From positions 1-64,000 of the forward strand of contig JAEXGH010000031.1 in assembly GCA_023450935.1 (NCBI GenBank): a DNA stretch of 64,000 bases. The letters are read 5' to 3'. Shown one piece after another: positions 8,574 to 16,648 of this stretch; within the stretch, counting starts at the first letter, position 1, and each line of letters begins with the position of its first letter. Both the position numbers and the translations under genes were made by a program. Origin of the DNA: Verrucomicrobiota bacterium. GTDB lineage: Bacteria; Verrucomicrobiota; Verrucomicrobiia; Opitutales; Intestinicryptomonadaceae. The notes below the pieces were generated by a model that saw nothing but the letters and a program-made list of their open reading frames with translations, was not told where the DNA came from and ran no database searches.

Positions 8574-10268
8574 ATGGACAATTCGAGAAAAATTTTGGAT
8601 TTGTCGTTTAAACGGCTCGCGTTGGCTTCGCTTGTTCTGATGTGTGCGGCAGTCGCGGTTTTCACCGTGCCGATTATCGTCAACGGAGCGGGGGCTTTCG
8701 CATTTACGGCGACGAGCGAACACGAAAAATTTCTTGCCGAATATCTCGGGCGCGAATTGGACGAACGGGCCAAAGAACGCATTGCCGACGCCGACGCGCA
8801 CAAAGCCGAAGTATTCGGGCTTATGCGCAACTACGAAACGGTAGAATGCGCGGCGGCGCAAAAGGCGGTTTTAAACGCGGTATCGGACGCGTTCGCAAAG
8901 TTCGCCGCATTGAAAGACGAGTTTGTAAAGGCTGCAGAGCTTCCTCCCCAGAGGCGCAAAACCGCACTTGAGACGCTTTCCCAAAAGGCGTGGAGCGGCT
9001 TCGGCGAAACGCTGGAACGCTCGGCGCAAGAAGCGGCAAAGAAGGCTCCCGTTTCGTTCGAAAAATTTTTGACCGGACAAAAATCGGAAATAGAGGCAAA
9101 GGCGAATGAATTTGCGGGCGAATTGCAAAAGCGAAAACGCCTCGGCTTCGGCGCAAAGTCGGCGGTCCGACGCGCCATATGCGCGCCCGCCGCGGCCGCC
9201 CTTGACGCGCAGGCGGAAAAATTCGCCGAAATCAACGCGAATTATTTCGCGCTCAAAAGCGGCATAACAAAGCTCCTCGGGCCTATCGATGCCCGCCAAA
9301 AGGCGTCGGAAAAGCTGCTGCGCAACAAATATGGGCAAACACGCTACGATATGGCGAAAAAAGTTTTCCGCGACCGGGTTGAAAACATCCGTATTTGCGT
9401 GAAGGACAAAAACGGAACCCCGACTTTTGCGCGTGCGAAATCCGCCGACGTTTTCGCGGGGACGGACGCGGAAAAAGTTCTCGCAAAAATCGGGAGCGAC
9501 TTCGACAAACTCGTTGCGCCGCACTTCGTTTTCTACTGGGGTTTCTTCACCGACGACCCGCTCGATTCCAACATTTTCGGCGGAATTTTCCCGATGATTG
9601 CGGGCACTTTCTATCTTACAATCGGCGCGATGCTCATAGCCGCTCCGCTCGGGATAATTGCGGCGATTTACCTTTCCGAATACGCAAGGGAGAATGCCGC
9701 GACGTCGCTTTTGAGAATGTGCGTTGGCACTCTCGCGGGTGTTCCTTCCATTGTCTTCGGTTTGTTCGGATTGGCTTTCATAATCAATACGCTGAAGGTT
9801 TCCGACGGCAAAAGCGTGCTTGCGGGCGCGATAACGCTGGCGCTTCTGATTCTGCCCACTATAATTCAAAGCTGCGTGGAGTCGCTTAAATGCGTGCCGA
9901 ACACGTATCGTGAAGCCGCGCTGGGATTGGGCGCGGGCAAGTGGAGGGCGATATGCTCCGTAATACTCCCCGCCGCCCTACCCTCCATGCTGACGGGAAT
10001 CATAATCTCAATGGGGCGCGCCGCCGGCGAAACCGCCCCGATAATATTCACCGCCGCCACAAGCACCGGAGCGGCATTGGGGCTGGCATCGGTCTTTACC
10101 GAACCCACCCCCGCGCTTCCGTGGAACATCTACAACATCTGTTCGGAACACGAAGCCTCCGAGATGGTCGAGCACGTCCAATACGGAATGGTCTTCGCGC
10201 TCATGGCGATAGTGTTGTCGCTCAATTTGGCGGCGATAATCCTTCGGGCGAAACTTCAAAGAAAATAG
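8574..10268 (+). CDS. pstA: Phosphate ABC transporter permease PstA with a large inserted domain
   Basis: A 564-residue protein, almost twice the usual PstA length of about 290. TM1 is residues 14-38. Residues 45-325 form a soluble, charged, mostly helical segment. The normal permease core then resumes at FYWGFFTDDPLDSNIFGGIFP and runs to the end, including the EAA loop YREAALGLGAGKWRAICSVI. The insert would face the periplasm if TM1 has its usual orientation. A DUF3333 segment in some proteobacterial PstA proteins is a known precedent for an N-terminal extension, but it is shorter. No frameshift is seen, and gaps to pstC (6 nt) and pstB (3 nt) are normal, so the insert looks genuine. Confidence 0.9.
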   Translation: MDNSRKILDLSFKRLALASLVLMCAAVAVFTVPIIVNGAGAFAFTATSEHEKFLAEYLGRELDERAKERIADADAHKAEVFGLMRNYETVECAAAQKAVLNAVSDAFAKFAALKDEFVKAAELPPQRRKTALETLSQKAWSGFGETLERSAQEAAKKAPVSFEKFLTGQKSEIEAKANEFAGELQKRKRLGFGAKSAVRRAICAPAAAALDAQAEKFAEINANYFALKSGITKLLGPIDARQKASEKLLRNKYGQTRYDMAKKVFRDRVENIRICVKDKNGTPTFARAKSADVFAGTDAEKVLAKIGSDFDKLVAPHFVFYWGFFTDDPLDSNIFGGIFPMIAGTFYLTIGAMLIAAPLGIIAAIYLSEYARENAATSLLRMCVGTLAGVPSIVFGLFGLAFIINTLKVSDGKSVLAGAITLALLILPTIIQSCVESLKCVPNTYREAALGLGAGKWRAICSVILPAALPSMLTGIIISMGRAAGETAPIIFTAATSTGAALGLASVFTEPTPALPWNIYNICSEHEASEMVEHVQYGMVFALMAIVLSLNLAAIILRAKLQRK

Positions 10269-10271
10269 AAT

Positions 10272-11048
10272 ATGCAAACGCAAAACAACCAAAACAACGC
10301 AATAATCTCGGCGCGCGACTTCTGCGTTTTCTACGGCACGCACAAGGCGGTCAAAGAGGTTAACGTGGATTTTTCGCGCGGGAAGGTCACCGCGATAATC
10401 GGACCGAGCGGCTGCGGCAAAAGCACGTTCCTGCGCTGTGTCAACAGAATGAACGACCTTGTCGATTCCTGCAAAACGTCGGGCAGGCTCGTCCTCGACG
10501 GGGTGGACATCTACGACAAACGCCTCGACGTAGTGGAACTGCGCCGCCGCGTGGGAATGGTTTTTCAGCGTCCCAATCCGTTCCCGAAAAGCATTTACGA
10601 CAACGTCGCATACGGAGTCAGGCTTCAGGGGAGGATTCCCCGCGACGAGCTCGATGCAATTGTGGAAAAATCGCTGCGCCGCGCCGCCCTCTGGGACGAA
10701 GTAAAGGACAGGCTTTCGTCGAGCGCGCTCGGGCTTTCGGGCGGGCAACAGCAGCGTTTATGTATAGCACGCGCGCTGGCTATAAGCCCCGAAGTCCTGC
10801 TTATGGACGAACCCTGCAGCGCGCTCGACCCTAAATCGACCGCGCGCATAGAGGAGCTTATTTCGGAGCTTGCCGGCAAATATACAATCGCCATTGTAAC
10901 GCACAACATGCAGCAGGCCTCGCGCGTTTCAGACTACACCGCTTTCTTCTACGAAGGACGCCTTGTCGAGTTCGGCGAAACCGTAAAAATATTCACCAAT
11001 CCCCAAAAGAAGGAAACTAACGACTACATTACAGGAAGGTTCGGTTGA
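10272..11048 (+). CDS. pstB: Phosphate ABC transporter ATP-binding protein
   Basis: A 258-residue ABC ATPase. Walker A is GPSGCGKST (44-52), the Q-loop lies in GMVFQRPNPFPKSIYDNVAYG, the signature is LSGGQQQR (about 155), and Walker B is VLLMDEPCSALDP. RPNPFPKSIY and the family-typical CVNRMNDL segment identify PstB rather than another importer ATPase. It powers uptake through PstCA. It is 3 nt after pstA and 1 nt before phoU. Confidence 0.97.
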   Translation: MQTQNNQNNAIISARDFCVFYGTHKAVKEVNVDFSRGKVTAIIGPSGCGKSTFLRCVNRMNDLVDSCKTSGRLVLDGVDIYDKRLDVVELRRRVGMVFQRPNPFPKSIYDNVAYGVRLQGRIPRDELDAIVEKSLRRAALWDEVKDRLSSSALGLSGGQQQRLCIARALAISPEVLLMDEPCSALDPKSTARIEELISELAGKYTIAIVTHNMQQASRVSDYTAFFYEGRLVEFGETVKIFTNPQKKETNDYITGRFG

Positions 11049-11049
11049 T

Positions 11050-11736
11050 ATGAATTCACATCTGATTCACGATTTGGAAAAGCTAAAAGACAGGCTGCTC
11101 AGGCTTGCCACCGCCGTGGAGGAGAATATGCGCCTGAGCATAAAGGCTCTGGGCGCGCTGTCGGCGGAAATAGGCGCGCAGGTTATTGCAAACGACGGCG
11201 AAATAGACAAAGCAGAAGTGGAAATGGAGGAGGAATGCCTGAAAATACTTGCCCTGCATCAGCCCGTTGCAAGCGATTTGCGTTTCGTAGTAACGGTGCT
11301 TAAAATCAACAACGAGCTTGAGCATATAGGCGATATGGCCTCCAACATCGCAAAGAGAATATCGTTCATAAAGCGTTGCGCCGCGGCGGAGATTCCGTTC
11401 GACATCGAAAAAATGACTTCGAAAACCATTCTCATGCTCAAAAACGCAATCGACGCGTTTATGGGCGAAAACGAACTTCTCGCGTTCAAAGTCTGCAACG
11501 ACGACGAGGAAATCGACGCTCTCATGCGCGACTGCTACGTCAATACCGAAAAGTCGCTCGCCGACGGCGGCGGCATGGGCGAAGTCAACTACCTGCTTGT
11601 ATGCAAAAGCATAGAGCGCATTGCCGACCTTTGCACAAACATAGCCGAAGATATAATTTACATGCGGCACAGCGTGATTGTCCGCCATAATTTGGCCGAT
11701 GCGATAAAGAAAATATCGCAGGAAACGCGTCCTTAG
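11050..11736 (+). CDS. phoU: Phosphate signalling protein PhoU
   Basis: A 228-residue all-helical protein with two PhoU repeats. The metal-binding-type motif is seen in the first repeat around NDGEIDKAEVEMEEECLKIL, then HQPVASDLRFVV and LEHIGDMASNIAKR. The second repeat has NDDEEIDALMRDCY and SIERIADLCTNIAEDI. PhoU links transporter state to PhoR and represses the regulon when phosphate is plentiful. It is the last gene of the operon, followed by a strong hairpin terminator. Confidence 0.95.
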   Translation: MNSHLIHDLEKLKDRLLRLATAVEENMRLSIKALGALSAEIGAQVIANDGEIDKAEVEMEEECLKILALHQPVASDLRFVVTVLKINNELEHIGDMASNIAKRISFIKRCAAAEIPFDIEKMTSKTILMLKNAIDAFMGENELLAFKVCNDDEEIDALMRDCYVNTEKSLADGGGMGEVNYLLVCKSIERIADLCTNIAEDIIYMRHSVIVRHNLADAIKKISQETRP

Positions 11737-11770
11737 CAAACAATAACAATAGATATCCGACTTACACCCA

Positions 11771-11814
11771 CGGGGAGTGCAGATTGCAAACGCATTGCAC
11801 TTCCCGTTTTTCTT
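11771..11814 (+). terminator. Terminator of the porin-pst-phoU operon
   Basis: The arms CGGGGAGTGCA (11771-11781) and TGCACTTCCCG (11795-11805) pair nearly perfectly around a 13-nt loop and are followed by a T-rich tract. It lies 34 nt after the phoU stop. Confidence 0.8.
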
Positions 11815-11839
11815 TGTTTACTAGCCGATTATCACTCGC

Positions 11840-11869
11840 AAAAAAAACGGCTTCCTCTTTCGAAAGCCG
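11840..11869 (-). terminator. Terminator of the gpsA unit
   Basis: On the minus strand CGGCTT and AAGCCG pair around a 10-nt loop and are followed by eight T residues. It lies 45 nt after the gpsA stop. A second small palindrome, CCGAAC-GAA-GTTCGG, sits between (11880-11894). Confidence 0.7.
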
Positions 11870-11913
11870 CTATTTAAAACCGAACGAAGTTCGGGAGAAC
11901 AAAGCCAAGCCCG

Positions 11914-12906
11914 TTATGAGTCGAGCATTTGTTTAAGGCACTGCTCGTTGTCGATTTTCCCCTCCGACAAGTCGCAAAGCGCAGTCATAATCGGCAGCTT
12001 CAAATGGTATAGATTTTCGAACATTCTGCAAATTTGGATTGTCTCCAAACCCGCGCAGACGCGCCCTTTCAGCTCCTTTATTGCGGCTTCGGTGTCCATT
12101 CCCGCGCCAAGGCGTTCGCCCGTGGTTCTGTTGCGGGAATCGGGACTCATGCAGGTGGTCAAAACGTCGCCCAAAATGGCGGACTCTTTGATGAATGAAT
12201 CGCTCCACGCCCCGAGCGACGCCGCCGCCCTGTAGATTTCCTGAAAACCGCGCGCCATAACAATCGCCTTCGTGTTTGCGCCCAGTTTCATTCCGTCGCA
12301 AAAACCCGCCGCCAAAGCAACTATGTTTTTTAACGCCGCGCCTATCTCCACGCCCACAACGTCGTCGCTGGGGCGAACCCTGAAATGCGGAGTGCAGAAA
12401 CGCTTGGCGGCTTCTACGGCGTCGTTGTGGACGTCCAAAGCCACGACCGCCTCGGCGTATCGGTCTTGGGCGACTTCATAGGCGATGTTCGGCCCCATCA
12501 GCGAGCCGAACGAAGCCCCCTGCGCAATCGACTCGCGCAAAATTTGCGACGGCCGCTTCCAAGTGCCTATTTCAATGCCCTTGCCCGCGTTTATGTGTAT
12601 CGAGCCGTTTTTTACGAATTTTGCGAACTCCGCCGACGTTGACTTCAAAAACTGAATGGGAACGACCCAGACAACCATGTCGGCGTCGGCAAGCACCTTT
12701 TGCGGATCTTGGGAAAATTCGACGTTTTCGGGCACTTTCACTTGGGGCAGGAAAAGCCTGTTCAGACGCTCCTTTTCGACCGAAGCTACAACCTCCTTTT
12801 CCCTCGCCCAAACGCCGACTTTTTCGACGTTTTTGCCCAGAATTATGGAAAGCGACGTTCCCCACGCGCCCGCGCCCACCACGGCGACCTTTTTGAAATC
12901 TCTCAT
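11914..12906 (-). CDS. gpsA: Glycerol-3-phosphate dehydrogenase [NAD(P)+]
   Basis: A 330-residue cytoplasmic enzyme that reduces dihydroxyacetone phosphate to sn-glycerol 3-phosphate for phospholipids. The Rossmann motif is GAGAWGTSL (11-19). Further family motifs are INAGKGIEIGT, GPNIAYEVAQ and GAALKNIVALAAGFCDGMKLGA; in the last, the Lys corresponds to the catalytic lysine. Length and motif order are normal. It is the last gene of a minus-strand unit after a dehydrogenase and a 40-residue membrane protein, with a 7-nt gap to the latter. Confidence 0.96.
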   Translation of the reverse strand: MRDFKKVAVVGAGAWGTSLSIILGKNVEKVGVWAREKEVVASVEKERLNRLFLPQVKVPENVEFSQDPQKVLADADMVVWVVPIQFLKSTSAEFAKFVKNGSIHINAGKGIEIGTWKRPSQILRESIAQGASFGSLMGPNIAYEVAQDRYAEAVVALDVHNDAVEAAKRFCTPHFRVRPSDDVVGVEIGAALKNIVALAAGFCDGMKLGANTKAIVMARGFQEIYRAAASLGAWSDSFIKESAILGDVLTTCMSPDSRNRTTGERLGAGMDTEAAIKELKGRVCAGLETIQICRMFENLYHLKLPIMTALCDLSEGKIDNEQCLKQMLDS

Positions 12907-12913
12907 ATTAGCC

Positions 12914-13036
12914 TTATGTTATGGACGAAAAATACACCGCGCATGCAAACAAAGCGGAAAGCACCGCGATATACACAACCGCCAATACCACATTGGCGGC
13001 TTTCGCCTTCGGATTTATTATTTTTGAAAATGCCAT
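12914..13036 (-). CDS. Small single-pass membrane protein (40 residues)
   Basis: A short frame reads MAFSKIINPKAKAANVVLAV and continues with a hydrophobic helix to the C-terminus (residues 15-38), ending FSSIT. The start at 13036 has a purine-rich GGGGGAAG about 4 nt upstream, better than most starts here. It lies 7 nt before gpsA and 80 nt after the dehydrogenase on the same strand, and fills what would otherwise be a gap. A positively charged N-terminus followed by one helix suggests an inner-membrane peptide with its N-terminus inside. No family is recognised. The case rests on the ribosome binding site, the helix and the spacing. Confidence 0.55.
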   Translation of the reverse strand: MAFSKIINPKAKAANVVLAVVYIAVLSALFACAVYFSSIT

Positions 13037-13116
13037 TTTCTTCCCCCATTGTTTCAGTTTTTTTGCACGAAATCAAGGCAATTAACGGTTGCGGCGGCGG
13101 AACCTGCCCGCCGCGT

Positions 13117-13944
13117 TCAACGCCGCGTTTTTTTAGGATTGCGGATTTTCCCGAGAACCACGCCCGAAATTTCCAGCAACAACCGCGTAGGGACAAAACG
13201 GACAAGCGCGCTTTGCAGGCGATTCAAAAGCCCGACAACCACAATGCTGCGCCCCTTTGCCAAAGCCGCATACGCGGCTGTTGCTACCTGCTCGGGTCTG
13301 TGTCCGAAATTCGACGGGAGCGGCGCGCTTTCAAACCCCGCCGCCTTGAAGAACATACTCGAAGTAGGGCCGGGACAGACGCAAAGGCACTTGCATTTTT
13401 TGGGGCGCAATTCGAACGAAAGCGAGAGCGAAAAACTTTTCACGAACGATTTTGTCGCGGCGTAAACGCCCAAATACGGACACGGCTGAAAGGCTGCTGT
13501 GCTTGCGACGTTTATTACGCTTCCGCCGCCGCGCTCTATGAACGGCTTGAACGCGCCGCACAGCGCCACAAGCGCGCACACGTTGAGGTCTATCATTTCC
13601 AAATTGCGCTCGAGATTCGGCTCGGGGAATTCGCCGTATGCGCCAAAACCCGAATTGTTCACAAGCAGGATTTTTGCGCCGTCGAAAAATTCCGCCGATA
13701 CTTCTCCAACGCAACTGCGCAGTGCGGAGGCATCGGTTAAATCGCAGGCAAACGACTTCCAGTTCGGGAGGTTTTCGAATTTTGCCGCGCTTCGTGAGAT
13801 ATTGATAAAGCGCGTGTTATTCCCCTTCCCGAGCACGTCGAGCGCTACGGCGGCGAACGCTTCGCCTATCCCCGACGACGCCCCCGTTATGACTATGAAA
13901 TCGTATTTCGACAACTCAGATTTCAAAAGATTTTCCGTTTTCAC
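13117..13944 (-). CDS. Short-chain dehydrogenase/reductase
   Basis: A 275-residue SDR family oxidoreductase. The cofactor motif is TGASSGIG (20-27), the NNSG motif is at 96-99, and the catalytic residues are Ser148, Tyr161 and Lys165 in LGVYAATKSFV. It belongs to the classical SDRs with a C-terminal extension of about 60 residues, similar to the YqjQ/DltE-type group. The substrate cannot be predicted. It is the first gene of the unit ending in gpsA, which makes a lipid or ketoacyl substrate plausible but unproven. Confidence 0.85.
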   Translation of the reverse strand: MKTENLLKSELSKYDFIVITGASSGIGEAFAAVALDVLGKGNNTRFINISRSAAKFENLPNWKSFACDLTDASALRSCVGEVSAEFFDGAKILLVNNSGFGAYGEFPEPNLERNLEMIDLNVCALVALCGAFKPFIERGGGSVINVASTAAFQPCPYLGVYAATKSFVKSFSLSLSFELRPKKCKCLCVCPGPTSSMFFKAAGFESAPLPSNFGHRPEQVATAAYAALAKGRSIVVVGLLNRLQSALVRFVPTRLLLEISGVVLGKIRNPKKTRR

Positions 13945-13955
13945 TAAAAAATACC

Positions 13956-13986
13956 TTGATTTATTTTTGGAAAAAAGCGATACTAT
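13956..13986 (+). promoter_or_regulatory. Possible promoter for the hpf unit
   Basis: TTGATT (13956-13961) and TACTAT (13981-13986) are separated by 19 bp in the divergent region between the dehydrogenase and hpf. The spacing is slightly long and the match moderate. Confidence 0.35.
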
Positions 13987-14071
13987 TCACAGCTCGAGCG
14001 GGGTTAACCTCAAACTTTTGCGGCGCGCGCCGTTTTATTCCGAAAAAATCCGGAACAAAGAGGAAACGGCG

Positions 14072-14245
14072 ATGTCGAAACAAAGGCGCGGGAGGAAATC
14101 CCCCCCGACAACAAAAACGCAAACCGAAAGGGTTGCACAACAAAAACGCGCCGAAACGTGCGGTCGAAAAACCCCGTGTCGGCTTCAACCTGAAAGGAAA
14201 AAATGGATAACGAAATCATTATATCGGGACAAAACTTGGACTTAA
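14072..14245 (+). CDS. Possible small basic protein overlapping the hpf start
   Basis: A 57-codon frame begins MSKQRRGRKSPPTTKTQ after a good AGAGGAAA ribosome binding site and overlaps the start of hpf by 43 nt in another frame. The product is very rich in Lys, Arg, Gln and Thr. It could be a genuine small nucleic-acid-binding protein or a leader that couples translation to hpf. No family is recognised and the overlap is long, so this is weak. Confidence 0.25.
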   Translation: MSKQRRGRKSPPTTKTQTERVAQQKRAETCGRKTPCRLQPERKKWITKSLYRDKTWT

Positions 14246-14523
14246 CTGAATCGCTCAAGGAGAGCGTCCGCAGCAAAATGTCCAAGCTGTTCACTCATGA
14301 CGATAGAATTATCAGACTGAGAATAGAGTTGTCTTACAAGCCCAACAAGTCGCACTCAAAGGAGTTTTGGGCGAAAGGCCACATCGAGATTCAGGGCCCC
14401 GATATGATTATCACGGTTGCCAGCGACGATATGTATAAATCAATCGACAAATTGATTGTAAAGCTTGCAAGGAAAATCCGCCGCCGCCACAGGTTGGAAA
14501 GAATCAAGCGCAAGGCCTGCTGA
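14203..14523 (+). CDS. hpf: Ribosome hibernation promoting factor, short form
   Basis: A 106-residue protein of the HPF/YfiA family. The start MDNEIIISGQNLDLTESLKE and the basic C-terminal helix around KLARKIRRRHRLERIK fit the beta-alpha-beta-beta-beta-alpha fold that binds the ribosomal decoding centre in stationary phase. It lacks the C-terminal dimerisation domain of long HPF, so it is the short type that needs a partner for 100S formation. It is followed by a strong terminator and is probably transcribed alone or with the small frame before it. Confidence 0.9.
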   Translation: MDNEIIISGQNLDLTESLKESVRSKMSKLFTHDDRIIRLRIELSYKPNKSHSKEFWAKGHIEIQGPDMIITVASDDMYKSIDKLIVKLARKIRRRHRLERIKRKAC

Positions 14524-14543
14524 GGCCGGAAGGCGCAAAAAAC

Positions 14544-14571
14544 AACCCGCTCCCGCAGGGGCGGGTTTTTT
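14544..14571 (+). terminator. Terminator after hpf
   Basis: CCCGCTCC and GGGGCGGG form a stem around CGCA, followed by six T residues. It lies 20 nt after the hpf stop. Confidence 0.85.
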
Positions 14572-14721
14572 GTTGCCGTTCAACCGCGCAAAAACTCTCT
14601 CTATTTTTTCCGAACGGCGGAACAATGCGCGCAAAAAAATGTCGGTTTTGGGGAGGATTTATTTGAACCGCGCCGCTTAATGCGCGTAAAAAATAGCCGA
14701 AAAAATCAGGAAAAAGAATTT

Positions 14722-15714
14722 ATGAGCACAAATCTAACGGAAATCAACGATATGGCAAAGTCCGCCAGCCAGTGGACCGCGCTTTTAAGACAGGAAATCG
14801 GAAAAGTTTTGGTCGGCCAGAAATACTTGGTTGACGGGCTTCTTACGGGCATTCTCGCAAACGGGCACGTCCTGTTGGAGGGCGTTCCGGGGCTGGCAAA
14901 AACGCTCGCCGTAAAGACGATGGCTTCGGCAATGGACTCGAAGTTCAGCCGAATCCAGTTCACGCCCGACCTTCTGCCCGCCGATATTGTAGGCACGCTA
15001 ATCTATAACCAGCAAAAGGGCGAATTTCTCACGCAAAAAGGTCCAGTATTTGCAAATATAATCCTCGCCGACGAAATCAACCGCGCCCCCGCAAAAGTCC
15101 AGAGCGCGCTGTTGGAGGCAATGCAGGAGCGGCAGGTAACAATCGGCAAGGAGACGTTCGCCCTGCCCGAGCCGTTTTTGGTGCTCGCCACGCAGAATCC
15201 AATCGACCAAGAGGGCACATACACGCTGCCCGAGGCGCAGGTTGACAGATTTATGCTCAAACTGAAAGTCGGATATCCCGATAAAAAAGAGGAGCGTCTA
15301 ATTCTGGACTTGATGGCGAAAACAAAGGTTTCCGAGGCCGTAAATATAGTTGTTACGCCCGAAAAAATCATGGAGTCGCGCAAGATTGTAGACCGAATCT
15401 ATATGGACGACAAAATCAAGGACTACATCGTGGACATAGTTTTCGCAACCCGCGAACCCGAAAAATACGGGCTCGCCGACCTGAAGAATATGATTGAATT
15501 CGGCGCAAGCCCGAGGGCTACAATAGCCCTTACGCTCGCCGCCAAAGCCCACGCGTTCCTGAATGCGCGCGGATACGTCGTTCCGCAGGACATCAAAGAC
15601 ATAGCCTTCGACGTCCTCCGCCACAGAATCATAGTAAGCTACGAAGCGGAGGCGGAGGAAGTTTCGTCGGAAGACATAATCGGGAAGGTCCTCAATACAA
15701 TCGCCGTTCCCTAA
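14722..15714 (+). CDS. MoxR-family AAA+ ATPase
   Basis: A 330-residue MoxR ATPase. Walker A is GVPGLAKT (54-61), Walker B IILADEINR (113-121), and the sensor region LATQNPIDQEGTYTLPEAQVDRF is characteristic. The start at 14722 is preferred over one 42 nt upstream because it follows AGGAAAAAGAA and gives the usual length. MoxR proteins act as chaperones that activate VWA-domain partners. The next genes are a DUF58 protein and VWA proteins, the classical MoxR-Bat arrangement. Confidence 0.95.
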   Translation: MSTNLTEINDMAKSASQWTALLRQEIGKVLVGQKYLVDGLLTGILANGHVLLEGVPGLAKTLAVKTMASAMDSKFSRIQFTPDLLPADIVGTLIYNQQKGEFLTQKGPVFANIILADEINRAPAKVQSALLEAMQERQVTIGKETFALPEPFLVLATQNPIDQEGTYTLPEAQVDRFMLKLKVGYPDKKEERLILDLMAKTKVSEAVNIVVTPEKIMESRKIVDRIYMDDKIKDYIVDIVFATREPEKYGLADLKNMIEFGASPRATIALTLAAKAHAFLNARGYVVPQDIKDIAFDVLRHRIIVSYEAEAEEVSSEDIIGKVLNTIAVP

Positions 15715-15730
15715 AAAAGCCTCCGCGGTC

Positions 15731-16648
15731 ATGAGCGACAAAATAACAGATATGCTCAAAACCGTGCGACAGATTGAAATCCGCACGAACAGGAGCGTCA
15801 GCGACGCGCTCGCGGGCGCGTATCACAGCGTGTTCAAAGGCCGCGGAATGGACTTTGAGGAGGCGCGCGAATATACCTTCGGCGACGAAATCAGAACCAT
15901 AGACTGGAACGTCACAGCGCGCACGGGCAAGGCGCATATCAAGAAATTCCGCGAAGAACGCGAGCTTACAATGATGCTTGTCGTCGATCTTTCCCAAAGC
16001 GAAAACTTCGGCAGCGCGGACGTTTCCAAACGCGAACTTGCCGCGGAGCTTGCAAGCACGCTCGCGTTTTCGGCGGCGCGCAACAACGACAAGGTCGGGC
16101 TTGCACTCTTCGCCGACGGCATAGAACACATCATTCCGCCGCGCAAAGGGCGCACCCACATTCTGCGCCTAATCCGCGACATTCTGTTTTTCAAGCCTAA
16201 AAAACGCGGCACAAACATCTCCGCCGCGCTCGACGAAGTAAACAGAATGCTCAAACGCAAGGCGATAGTAGTGCTCATAAGCGACTTCCTTCAGGGGCCC
16301 GACGGAAAGCTTCCCGACGCCGAGGGCAAAAGCGGCGTGTTCAAGTCGCTCGACACTACAAACCGCCGCCATGACTTGGTGTGCTTCGAGGTAATCGATT
16401 CCCGCGAGCTTTCGCTTCCGGCAAACTTGGGCGTAGTGACGCTCGAAGACTCCGAAACGGGGGAAATAGTGGAGGTGGATACGTCGTCGGAGGCGGTCCG
16501 CGCCGAATACGCGCGCATAAACGCCGAACGCCTGCGCAAATTCAAACTCGCGCTTGCAAAGTCGAAAATCGACTTGCTCGAAGCCTACACAGACAAGCCG
16601 TTTATAGCCACTCTCAGGAAGTTCTTCGAGAAACGCTCAAAACAATGA
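15731..16648 (+). CDS. DUF58 family VWA-like protein
   Basis: A 305-residue cytoplasmic protein. The DUF58 signature GRGMDFEEAREYTFGDEIRT with IDWNVTAR lies at residues 38-64. A VWA-like fold follows, with a metal-site motif DLSQS (86-90) and the second half GTNISAALDEV and VLISDFL. It lies 16 nt after moxR and overlaps the next gene by 4 nt (ATGA). DUF58 proteins are standard partners of MoxR in these operons and probably act as its adaptor or substrate. Confidence 0.9.
   Translation: MSDKITDMLKTVRQIEIRTNRSVSDALAGAYHSVFKGRGMDFEEAREYTFGDEIRTIDWNVTARTGKAHIKKFREERELTMMLVVDLSQSENFGSADVSKRELAAELASTLAFSAARNNDKVGLALFADGIEHIIPPRKGRTHILRLIRDILFFKPKKRGTNISAALDEVNRMLKRKAIVVLISDFLQGPDGKLPDAEGKSGVFKSLDTTNRRHDLVCFEVIDSRELSLPANLGVVTLEDSETGEIVEVDTSSEAVRAEYARINAERLRKFKLALAKSKIDLLEAYTDKPFIATLRKFFEKRSKQ

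Noticed and set aside
12903..13205. A 100-codon minus-strand frame before gpsA
   Set aside because: It overlaps both the dehydrogenase end and the better-supported 40-residue frame in another phase and has a Cys/Arg-rich shadow composition.
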